Origin: Pirellulaceae bacterium
GTDB taxonomy: Bacteria; Planctomycetota; Planctomycetia; Pirellulales; Pirellulaceae
Assembly: GCA_020846515.1 (NCBI GenBank)
Contig: JADLDX010000423.1
Location: 1 to 13,495, forward strand
Length of the DNA: 13,495 nucleotides
Direction: 5' to 3'
Shown here: positions 1 through 6,620 of the stretch, one piece after another
How the letters are laid out: each line of letters opens with the position of its first letter
How positions within the stretch are numbered: the first letter of the stretch is position 1
Made by a program: the position numbers and the translations under genes
The notes under the pieces: generated by a model
Database searches by the model: none
Told to the model about the DNA's origin: nothing
Seen by the model: the letters and a program-made list of their open reading frames with translations, nothing else

Positions 1-30
1 ACGTACCGCACGACCTTCCAGACCCGACAT
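1..30 (-). CDS. Start of a gene leaving the left edge (partial)
   Basis: On the minus strand an ATG at 30-28 opens a frame that runs off the window as MSGLEGRAVR. It is preceded by a good Shine-Dalgarno, AGGAGA, about eight bases upstream. This is one of the clearest ribosome binding sites in the window and is the main reason for the call. It lies 120 bp downstream of the stop of the minus-strand secreted protein gene, so the two could be co-transcribed. Ten residues are too few to assign a family. The alternative is a chance ATG after a purine-rich stretch. Confidence 0.45.
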   Translation of the reverse strand, partial: MSGLEGRAVR

Positions 31-150
31 GCTTGGCTCTCCTGTTACTGCGAATTTCCATTACCACCCTTTTAGCGCATTGGCTTAAACTGTCTAGATG
101 GGCAGGTCAAAAAAATCACAGCCTCGGAGAGACTCGCCTACGTGGCGTGG

Positions 151-855
151 TTAGTTACTGCGTGGGAACACTACGCGTGGCGAGTTGCTGCTTGAAGGGT
201 TTGACGGAGGTAGCAACGAGCCAGACTGGCCGAGACCTACTTGACCGGGTTGGTTACCAAAGACCGGTCCGCTAGAGGGTGCGGTGGGCTTGGCTTTGGC
301 TTCGGTCAGCGACCAGCGTGTGCCATTGAGGCCGTTGACACTTTGCCATTCCAAGCCGGGCACAAACATCATCGAAGAGATGTTCTCGCCGTTGATCTTG
401 GCACTGCCCCATTCGGTTTCCACCGTTACCGCCTTGACGTCGCTGGCACCGGTGATCGAGTCGCCGTTGAGCATCACCAGCGTGGTACTGGTGTCTTGTC
501 CTGATGGGAAACGCACACCGGCCACTTCCGACAGGGGGATGCTGGCTTCGCCGAAGGCGGTCTTGAGCATCAGTAGCGTCGAATCGGTCAGCGCCCCGGT
601 GATGATCAAGTCGCTGCGCAGCAGTTGAACGCTGACCGTTAGTGGCCGCACGCGTTTGTCGCTGGCCTCGGCTTGGGCAACATCCTGTCCGGTCGCGGTA
701 GCGGGGGTTTCTTTGGCTGACTCTTTGGCTGCTGATTCGGCAATCGGAGCGGCCACTGCGATCGGTTCATCCTGAGCCACAGAGGTGCTTGGGACCAACA
801 GGCCCGAGGCTGCAACAGCCAGGACGCAACCGACCAACTTGAACTGTAATGACAT
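151..855 (-). CDS. Secreted protein of unknown function with a duplicated beta-rich motif
   Basis: A 234-residue protein if started at the ATG at 855. That start is preferred because GGGAG lies seven bases upstream and it opens directly into a signal peptide: a short basic start, a hydrophobic stretch at residues 7-22 and a likely cleavage after SVAQ near residue 28. The frame extends 45 codons further upstream, but that part has no signal character. An Ala/Glu/Lys-rich linker (about 29-70) leads to a core with two similar segments. Each starts with ITGA (about 85 and 134), continues through a TAFGEASIPL or TEWGSAKING block and ends in a hydrophobic strand (about 116 and 164). The C-terminus, about 190-234, is a Pro/Ser/Gly-rich tail. 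I do not recognise a named family or catalytic residues. It is probably exported to the periplasm or envelope. It is divergent from htrA across a 322-bp control region. Confidence 0.8.
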   Translation of the reverse strand: MSLQFKLVGCVLAVAASGLLVPSTSVAQDEPIAVAAPIAESAAKESAKETPATATGQDVAQAEASDKRVRPLTVSVQLLRSDLIITGALTDSTLLMLKTAFGEASIPLSEVAGVRFPSGQDTSTTLVMLNGDSITGASDVKAVTVETEWGSAKINGENISSMMFVPGLEWQSVNGLNGTRWSLTEAKAKPTAPSSGPVFGNQPGQVGLGQSGSLLPPSNPSSSNSPRVVFPRSN

Positions 856-1177
856 ACCTAGGCTCCCAAGTATTGGAAAAGCCGATATTCCACACCAATA
901 GATTACTGGAGGAAGACTACTGGAGGAGTCACTCGCTGGAAATCGGCAGAAATCTTTCTTTGCATTCTGTAGGGTAATTGGTTGGCACACAAAGTGAAGG
1001 GTTTTGCCCCAAATTCACCGCAGATATTGCGTCCCTTGGCCGACCGAGGAAAGTGTCTTGCGTGGGAGCTTGACCCGCGCGAACTACGCATCAGGTGGCT
1101 TCACTCCAACTGGGTGTCGTGTAAAAATAGGGTTCAGTTAGCTCCACTATCCATTTGCTACCGCGGGGGAAATCGAT
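856..1177. promoter_or_regulatory. Divergent intergenic control region
   Basis: These 322 bp separate the start codons of a minus-strand secreted protein and plus-strand htrA, so promoters for both should lie here. I find no convincing -35/-10 pair. The only structured element I see is the decamer TACTGGAGGA at 904-913 and again at 918-927, spaced 14 bp. This could be a tandem operator but might be chance. Ahead of htrA the bases GGGGGA at 1165-1170 give a Shine-Dalgarno about seven bases before the ATG. Open frames crossing this stretch have no protein-like character. Confidence 0.4.
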
Positions 1178-2671
1178 ATGGATATGCATCGCAAGCTCAT
1201 CGGCGTCGTGTTGGTAGGTGGTCTAGCCATGTTGGTCGGGCTAAACCTGTGGCCCGATCCCGAACCATCTGGCACCACACAGGCGTACGCTCAGCAAACG
1301 GCCGAAAGCGCCGCGGCGCAGGAACAGTCCATTGCTGGCGCAGAGCAACTCTCGAGTGCATTTCGGACCGCGGCTCGAGCCGTGAAACCGTCCGTCGTCC
1401 GGATCAACGCGTTGGTCAAAGCTCGTGTCCGCAGTCGTGGCGCTCGGCCCAATGTGCCACAGGGATTTCCCTTCTTCTTTGACGATCAGTTCTTTGGCGA
1501 AGCCCCAGAAGAGCCAATGGGTAAGGAGGGCGAGCTCAAACAAGCCGGTGTTGGCTCAGGTTTCATCGTCAGCAAAGATGGCTACATCCTCACCAATAAC
1601 CATGTCGTCCAAGAGGCCGATGAGCTGGAGGTTCAGCTCAGCGATGGCCGTAGGTTTGATGGCAAAGTTGTCGGTACGGACGATCGCAGCGACGTAGCTG
1701 TCGTTAAGATCGATGCGCAAGAACTGGTGCCAGCCAAGCTGGGCGATTCGTCGCTCATGGACGTTGGTGATTGGGTGATTGCGGTGGGTAGTCCTTTTGA
1801 GCTGGATCAAACGGTCACTGCAGGGATCATTAGCGCTCTGAATCGTAGTGTTGAAATTCTCGATTACGAAGATTTTCTTCAAACCGATGCCGCCATCAAT
1901 CCAGGTAACAGCGGTGGTCCTTTGGTAAACCTACGCGGTGAAGTGATCGGCATCAACACAGCCATCAACTCGCGTACTGGTAGCAATGCAGGCGTCGGCT
2001 TTGCTATTCCGAGCAGTATGGCCAAACAAATCATGGACAGCATCATTGCCAACGGTCGCATCGTCCGCGGTTTCATCGGGGCCAGCTTGGAGAACCTGAC
2101 CCTAGACTCTGCTCGCGAATCCAAGCTGCCCAATAAATACCTCAGCGGAGCCATCATCCAAGATGTGTTGCCCGAAGGTCCGGCGGCCAAGGCCGGAATT
2201 CGAAAGGGCGACATCGTCGTGCAGCTGGACGGTAAACCACTTCGCGATTACGCAGCCCTGCGCATGCGCGTCGCGTTGACTCCGGTTGGCCAGATTATCA
2301 ACATGACCGTCTTTCGCGGCGGCAAAGAGGTCGAACTGGCCGTGCGCGTCGAAGAGCAGACTGAAGCCAAAATGTTGCAACTGAGCGGCAACATGGAAAT
2401 CCCGGAATGGGGCATCGAAGCCAGCAAGCTCACCGCGACGTTGGCCAAGAAGCTCGGCGTTGATGAACAGGATGGTGGCGTCGTGGTTACCAAAGTCAAC
2501 CGAGACGGGAAAGGCGCCGAGTTTCAGATCGAGCCTGGGGATATCATCATGAAGGTCAATGGCAAGGACGTATCCGACCCCACTCAACTGCGCAATGCCA
2601 TCAAAAATGCTCGAGGTTTACGGATCATGCTGCGCCGTGGAAACCAAATCGCCATGCTCAGCGTGCAATAG
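1178..2671 (+). CDS. htrA: HtrA/DegP-type periplasmic serine protease with two PDZ domains
   Basis: A 497-residue protein, the usual length for the DegP/DegQ class. The N-terminus has a hydrophobic segment at about 7-23 and an AYA cleavage-like site near residue 38, so it is exported or anchored. The trypsin-like domain spans about 55-285. Its triad is His142 in TNNHVV, Asp172 in RSDVAVVKI and Ser245 in NPGNSGGPL, all intact. PDZ1 covers about 295-395, with the carboxylate loop near YLSGAII and the AGIRKGDIV motif. PDZ2 covers about 405-490, with EPGDIIMKVNG. Family members degrade or hold misfolded envelope proteins and are often stress-induced. The segment at about 84-120, rich in Pro, Phe and acidic residues, corresponds to the flexible LA-loop region. 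The start is supported by GGGGGA seven bases upstream. It stands alone on this strand, with a repeat element behind it, and its only divergent neighbour is a secreted protein. The assignment is firm; the specific paralogue (DegP, DegQ or DegS-like) is not, although two PDZ domains argue against DegS. Confidence 0.93.
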   Translation: MDMHRKLIGVVLVGGLAMLVGLNLWPDPEPSGTTQAYAQQTAESAAAQEQSIAGAEQLSSAFRTAARAVKPSVVRINALVKARVRSRGARPNVPQGFPFFFDDQFFGEAPEEPMGKEGELKQAGVGSGFIVSKDGYILTNNHVVQEADELEVQLSDGRRFDGKVVGTDDRSDVAVVKIDAQELVPAKLGDSSLMDVGDWVIAVGSPFELDQTVTAGIISALNRSVEILDYEDFLQTDAAINPGNSGGPLVNLRGEVIGINTAINSRTGSNAGVGFAIPSSMAKQIMDSIIANGRIVRGFIGASLENLTLDSARESKLPNKYLSGAIIQDVLPEGPAAKAGIRKGDIVVQLDGKPLRDYAALRMRVALTPVGQIINMTVFRGGKEVELAVRVEEQTEAKMLQLSGNMEIPEWGIEASKLTATLAKKLGVDEQDGGVVVTKVNRDGKGAEFQIEPGDIIMKVNGKDVSDPTQLRNAIKNARGLRIMLRRGNQIAMLSVQ

Positions 2672-2678
2672 CCCTCGG

Positions 2679-2796
2679 CTGGTAGCCACTGGTAGCCACT
2701 ACTGCCAAGCGGTGGATTTCGCCTCCAGAAGAATCCACCGTCTGGCGACGGGTGGCTACCAGAAGAGACCACCGTCTGGCGACGGGTGGCTACCAG
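2679..2796. repeat. REP-like fold-back element with partial tandem copy
   Basis: The stretch 2689-2718 and the stretch 2732-2762 are imperfect inverted repeats of 30-31 bases around a 13-base loop. They start and end with CTGGTAGCCAC and GTGGCTACCAG, and the inner arms are GGTGGATT (2711-2718) and AATCCACC (2732-2739). The outer end is duplicated on the left, where GGTAGCCACT occurs at 2681-2690 and 2691-2700. The 3' arm is duplicated on the right, where the 34-base unit at 2727-2760 recurs at 2761-2794 with two mismatches. It sits right after the htrA stop. The structure fits a REP or miniature fold-back element. It lacks a T-tract, so it is not a classical intrinsic terminator, although its hairpin could protect the htrA mRNA end. 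Confidence 0.8.
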
Positions 2797-2874
2797 CACC
2801 CCTTGCCCCTTGACGCCCGCCTATCATATGTTGACTGATCAACCATTTATCTCTGGATAGGCGAGTAGTATTTC

Positions 2875-3912
2875 ATGGCCGAACCGCAATTCGATAGCTT
2901 GCTGTTAGTCTCCTTTGGTGGACCAGAAGGGCGAGACGATGTCATGCCTTTCCTGGAAAACGTTTTGCGGGGCAAGAATGTGCCGCGGGAACGCATGTTG
3001 GAAGTGGCGGAGCATTACTACCACTTTGATGGCGTTAGCCCGATTAATAAACAGAACCGGGCCCTTATGGCTGCTCTGGAAATTGAGCTGAAAGCTCGCG
3101 GTGTTGAATTGCCGTTGTATTGGGGCAACCGCAATTGGCATCCGATGTTGCCCGATACGCTCCGTCAGATGGCTGCCAAGGGCCATCGCCGCGCACTGGC
3201 ATTTTTTACCAGTATTTTCAGCAGCTACTCTGGTTGTCGTCAGTATCGGGAAAACATTGCGGCCGCGCAGGCCGAAGTTGGTCCGGACGCACCGCAAGTA
3301 CAAAAGGTCCGCATGGGCTTTAATCATCCCGAGTTCATCAGCGCGCAAAGCGATTTGCTCCAAACGGCAATGGCCAGCTTGAGCGACCCGAAAGCAGCCA
3401 CGGTGCTCTTTACGGCGCACAGCATTCCGATGGGTATGGCGGACAATTGTCGATATGTCGAGCAATTGAACGCGTCGGCCGCATTGATCGCTGAAAGCGT
3501 GGGCGCCCCTTCGTGGGAGTTGGTGTTCCAAAGCCGTAGTGGTCCGCCCACTCAGCCCTGGTTGGAACCGGATGTTTGTGACCGCATCGCCGAACTCAAA
3601 CAGCAAGGCCTCAAGGCTTTGGCCATCGTGCCCTTGGGTTTCATCTCCGATCATATGGAGGTGCTTTATGATCTCGATACCGAAGCTGCAGATCTGTGTC
3701 AGAAGCTGGGCATTGAGTGCGTGCGAGTTCCGACCGTCGGTGTGCATCCAGCCTTTGTGCGCATGATCGTAGACCTGATCGAAGAACGCTTATACGAGCG
3801 CAGTGAACGTCCCTACCTGGGCAGTTACGGACCCAGTCATGATGTTTGCCCGGCCAATTGTTGTCTGTACACACCGGCAGCTCGGCCCCCTGCCGCGCGA
3901 CCGACGCCATGA
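2875..3912 (+). CDS. hemH: Ferrochelatase, resembling the coproporphyrin type
   Basis: A 345-residue soluble enzyme that inserts Fe(II) into a porphyrin at the end of heme synthesis. Visible marks are the N-terminal LLVSFGGPEG motif, the active-site histidine His182 in FTAHSIPMG and the glutamate Glu262 in SDHMEVLYDLD. The last motif looks more like the Firmicute and actinobacterial coproporphyrin enzymes (CpfC) than the E. coli protoporphyrin enzyme. Four cysteines are placed as in the [2Fe-2S]-bearing actinobacterial enzymes: Cys121 in YSGCRQYRE and Cys325, Cys329 and Cys330 in a C-terminal CPANCC. A cluster is therefore likely but inferred. After it comes a short Pro/Ala/Arg tail. The stop overlaps the next start as ATGA, so the two genes are translationally coupled. 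A TTGACT with an adjoining GTTGA/TCAAC inverted repeat at 2830-2843 may be part of its promoter, but this is weak. No strong Shine-Dalgarno is seen. Confidence 0.93.
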   Translation: MAEPQFDSLLLVSFGGPEGRDDVMPFLENVLRGKNVPRERMLEVAEHYYHFDGVSPINKQNRALMAALEIELKARGVELPLYWGNRNWHPMLPDTLRQMAAKGHRRALAFFTSIFSSYSGCRQYRENIAAAQAEVGPDAPQVQKVRMGFNHPEFISAQSDLLQTAMASLSDPKAATVLFTAHSIPMGMADNCRYVEQLNASAALIAESVGAPSWELVFQSRSGPPTQPWLEPDVCDRIAELKQQGLKALAIVPLGFISDHMEVLYDLDTEAADLCQKLGIECVRVPTVGVHPAFVRMIVDLIEERLYERSERPYLGSYGPSHDVCPANCCLYTPAARPPAARPTP

Positions 3913-4859
3913 CACTACGTCAATTAGGCAACAGCGACTTGCTGGTCAGCCCGGTAGGCTTGGGCCTTTGGCCAATCGCTGGGATTACGTCCATCGTTGA
4001 CTCCGCCGCTGATAGTGTGTCCACGGTTCAAGCGGCGCTTGATGCCGGTATCAACTTCTTCGATACCGCGTATTCCTACGGTTATGAAGGCCAAAGCGAC
4101 GCCATTCTCCGCCAGGCCTTGCAAGGCCGCCGACAGCAGGCCGTGTTGGCCAGCAAAGTTGGCATGCATTGGAACGCTGGACGTGAGCGAGTGTTGGATG
4201 CAACTCGCGCCACCATCCTGAAGCATACGGAGCAGATACTGCAGCGACTCGGCACCGATTATTTGGACGTGATGTACTTACATGCGCCCGACGGAACTAC
4301 GCCCATCGAAGAATCGGCGGCCGCCGTCAGTGAAGTACTTAAGCGTGGTTGGGCGCGCTACGCGGCCGTATCAAATGTCACGTTGTCTCAAGCACAAGCC
4401 TTCCACGCCGTCTGCCCAGTGATTGCCATCCAGCCTTACTTCAACATGCTGCAGCAGTCGGCGGTCACTGAACTGCGTACTTTTTGTCACCAACAAAACA
4501 TCGCCCTGGTCTGCTACTGGGTACTGATGAAAGGTCTGTTAGCTGGCCATCTCAGTCGCGATCACCAATTCGACCCTCGCGACCGGCGCTTGAACTACGA
4601 TATTTTTCGCGGCGAATCCTGGCAACGCAATCAAGATCTAGTCGATCAACTCAGACGCATCGCCGGTCAGGTTGGTAGCAGTGTGTCGCAATTGGTGATT
4701 GCGTGGACTTTAGCTCAACCAGACATAACGGTTGCGCTATGCGGGGCCAAACGACCGGCACAAATTATCGATAATGCGGGCGCGATGAAGCTGACGTTGC
4801 CCCCTGAAACGCTCGCCGAGATTAATGCTTGTATCGCCCAGCGCGGACCGGTTAGTTAG
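3909..4859 (+). CDS. Aldo/keto reductase family oxidoreductase
   Basis: A 316-residue TIM-barrel NADPH-dependent reductase when started at the ATG at 3909. That start overlaps the ferrochelatase stop as ATGA and opens with MTLRQLGNSDLLVSPVGLG, the normal family beginning. An upstream in-frame ATG at 3846 would add 21 residues that are only the other frame of hemH. The catalytic tetrad is intact: Asp52 and Tyr57 in FDTAYSYG, Lys83 in ASKVG and His125 in MYLHAPD. The C-terminal CGAKRPAQIIDNAGA block (about 278-292) matches the region that grips the NADP 2'-phosphate. The substrate cannot be read from sequence; it is closest in style to the general AKR11/AKR13-like aldehyde or sugar reductases. 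Coupling to hemH suggests co-expression, but I know of no role for such a reductase in heme synthesis. Confidence 0.9.
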   Translation: MTLRQLGNSDLLVSPVGLGLWPIAGITSIVDSAADSVSTVQAALDAGINFFDTAYSYGYEGQSDAILRQALQGRRQQAVLASKVGMHWNAGRERVLDATRATILKHTEQILQRLGTDYLDVMYLHAPDGTTPIEESAAAVSEVLKRGWARYAAVSNVTLSQAQAFHAVCPVIAIQPYFNMLQQSAVTELRTFCHQQNIALVCYWVLMKGLLAGHLSRDHQFDPRDRRLNYDIFRGESWQRNQDLVDQLRRIAGQVGSSVSQLVIAWTLAQPDITVALCGAKRPAQIIDNAGAMKLTLPPETLAEINACIAQRGPVS

Positions 4860-4889
4860 TCCATTCTTATGTTGGGGTTTGTCCGATAC

Positions 4890-4919
4890 AAAGGCGTGGG
4901 CGACTAAATGCCACGCTTT
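4890..4919 (+). terminator. Possible intrinsic terminator after hemH-AKR
   Basis: Thirty bases after the aldo/keto reductase stop, GCGTGG (4894-4899) pairs with CCACGC (4911-4916). The flanking AAA and TTT extend the stem across one bulged base. The 3' side ends in only three or four T, so it is a weak intrinsic terminator at best. The position, between a finished operon and a gene with its own signal sequence, fits. Confidence 0.35.
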
Positions 4920-5014
4920 ATGTCAGGCTGTAAGCCAAGGCAAAGTGCCAAGCGAGATAGCGGACTGCACGTATCGCAGCCACGCCCGGTGACGGATAAC
5001 CGCGCGACAGATGA

Positions 5015-6592
5015 ATGCTCTCCATGGAATTCGGACGCACTCAACCCGATTTACCGCCTGTTCCTTCGAGGCGGCGTTACGACCGGCGAGCCTTTCTGGT
5101 TCGTAGCGGCGTCATGCTCGGTTGTTGGGCGTGGCAAACCTTGCCGGTCACATCCAACCGCTCGCGTCTGTATGGCGGTGAGCCTTCACAACTTGCGCCC
5201 GACGCAGTCTCAGTACCACCAGCCAATCAACTGCCTAATCAACTGCCAGTAGAGCAGCAGTACACCGACAATCATCAGGCTCGGTTGCTCTATCATGATT
5301 CCACATCACTTCAGCAGCGGCTGGAACTAGTCGACTCGGCCGATCACGAAGTGCTGCTGTCGGCCTATGAGATAGGCGATGATCCGGTGGCTCTGCGGAT
5401 TCTGTCCGGCTTGCGCGCGGCGGCCCAGCGTGGAGTCTGTGTCAAACTGATGGTCGACGGTCATGGGCGCAACAACCTGATTCCCAAACCCATGATGAAG
5501 CATCTGGTCGAGCAAGGCGTGGCTATTCGCGAACATATGCCTGACGCGCGTTACCGCTTGGAACTCGGCCGCCAGCGCATGCACGATAAATTGTTGGTCG
5601 TTGATGGTCAGCGTTTGATTATCGGTGGTCGCAATGTGCGCGCCGATTATTATGGGCTGGCTAACCAGGCTATGATCGATGTCGAACGTGCTGAGAAGAA
5701 CCGGATCGATCGCGAAGTATATGTCGATGGGCCTATAGCGAAAGTTGTACGTCACTATTTTCTTCAGCGTTGGAATGCCGATACGAGTGGTCCACCATCT
5801 CTGGATCGCACTGAAAAGCGAAAGACAATCGATGCCCAACAACTTTCGCATTTGAACAAAATGTCGCCTGATGCGGCGCGAAACTGTGCGGCCCGCTTAC
5901 TGGACCAGGCGTGGGCTACTCCCCTGCCCTTCGACCACCATACCTCCCAACTGCAATCGCTTGCATGCACAGGGGAAACCGTTCATCAGTTGTCCTGCGT
6001 TCGCTTTTTGCATGATGTGCCGGAGAATCCGAAGGATTGTCCCGCGGCCATTGCCCAGCAGTTATCGCGAGCTATCTCTGCGGCCAAGACTAGCGTTCTA
6101 TTGGAGACGCCGTATCTCGTCTTATCTAAGGATCTGCGTCGGCGCTTGGCCGAACTGACTGATCGAGGCGTCGATGTCTGTGTGTTAACCAACTCGTTGG
6201 AAACGGCCGATCGAATGATCACACACGCCCAATATGCCAATGAACGGCACTTGTTGTTATCAGCAGGTATTCAGTTATGGGAGACCAAAGGTGCGCGGCA
6301 TCTGCACGCCAAGTCTCTGGTGATTGACGGCTATCGATCGATGGTGGGCAGTTACAATTTTGACATGCTGTCGGAGACGCGAAACTCAGAGACAGCCATG
6401 CTCATTGATGATACGGGTTTCGCTGACGACTTGACCCGCCAAATCGCGCAGCACCTCGTACGGGCTCGACCGGTCAGTCGTGACGAGCCCTTGATAGGAT
6501 TCGACGCGCGTACCAACGATGTCGACCAAGACGTTCTCCGCGAAGCGCGCGTAAAACGTCTGATCAGTCCATGGATTAAAAAGTATCTGTAG
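5015..6592 (+). CDS. Tat-exported phospholipase D / cardiolipin synthase-like protein with two HKD motifs
   Basis: A 525-residue protein with two PLD catalytic motifs of the form HxKxxxxD: His190-Lys192-Asp197 in HDKLLVVDG and His431-Lys433-Asp438 in HAKSLVIDG. Each is followed by the usual Gly-rich strand (IIGGRN, MVGSYNFD). Two HKD halves in one chain make one active site that transfers or hydrolyses phosphodiesters through a phosphohistidine. The layout resembles ClsC/YmdC-type cardiolipin synthases, but a phospholipase or nuclease role is possible. The N-terminus carries a twin-arginine signal, DRRAFLVRSG (Arg24-Arg25), before a hydrophobic stretch, so the folded enzyme is probably exported by Tat. 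A Cys at 37 after MLG is a poor lipobox. The start at 5015 has no clear Shine-Dalgarno; the ATG at 5024 keeps the same signal. Residues 46-85 are a polar, Pro/Gln-rich linker. It converges tail to tail, 28 bp apart, with the sugar kinase. Confidence 0.87.
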   Translation: MLSMEFGRTQPDLPPVPSRRRYDRRAFLVRSGVMLGCWAWQTLPVTSNRSRLYGGEPSQLAPDAVSVPPANQLPNQLPVEQQYTDNHQARLLYHDSTSLQQRLELVDSADHEVLLSAYEIGDDPVALRILSGLRAAAQRGVCVKLMVDGHGRNNLIPKPMMKHLVEQGVAIREHMPDARYRLELGRQRMHDKLLVVDGQRLIIGGRNVRADYYGLANQAMIDVERAEKNRIDREVYVDGPIAKVVRHYFLQRWNADTSGPPSLDRTEKRKTIDAQQLSHLNKMSPDAARNCAARLLDQAWATPLPFDHHTSQLQSLACTGETVHQLSCVRFLHDVPENPKDCPAAIAQQLSRAISAAKTSVLLETPYLVLSKDLRRRLAELTDRGVDVCVLTNSLETADRMITHAQYANERHLLLSAGIQLWETKGARHLHAKSLVIDGYRSMVGSYNFDMLSETRNSETAMLIDDTGFADDLTRQIAQHLVRARPVSRDEPLIGFDARTNDVDQDVLREARVKRLISPWIKKYL

Positions 6593-6608
6593 TAAAGTAT
6601 CTTTAGTC
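6581..6608. repeat. 14-bp tandem duplication at a gene end
   Basis: AAGTATCTGTAGTA at 6581-6594 is followed at once by AAGTATCTTTAGTC at 6595-6608, with two mismatches. The first copy holds the last codons and the TAG of the PLD gene. The second lies in the 28-bp gap before the convergent kinase stop. It looks like a small slippage duplication and I see no function. Confidence 0.6.
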
Positions 6609-6620
6609 TTGAACCGGCGA

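Noticed and set aside
33..275. 80-codon plus-strand frame at the left edge
   Set aside because: It overlaps the end of the minus-strand secreted protein gene, lacks a credible start signal, and has no protein-like pattern.
983..998. Possible sigma-54 promoter, TGGCAC followed by GTGAA
   Set aside because: The -24 half fits but the -12 half lacks TTGC; a single half-site is not enough.
982..1482. 166-codon plus-strand frame overlapping the htrA start
   Set aside because: It runs out of frame through the htrA signal peptide and protease domain, has an Arg/Trp/Ser-heavy composition typical of a shadow frame, and has no ribosome binding site.
2584..2799. 71-codon minus-strand frame over the end of htrA and the repeat
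   Set aside because: Its sequence is translated fold-back repeat plus antisense htrA.
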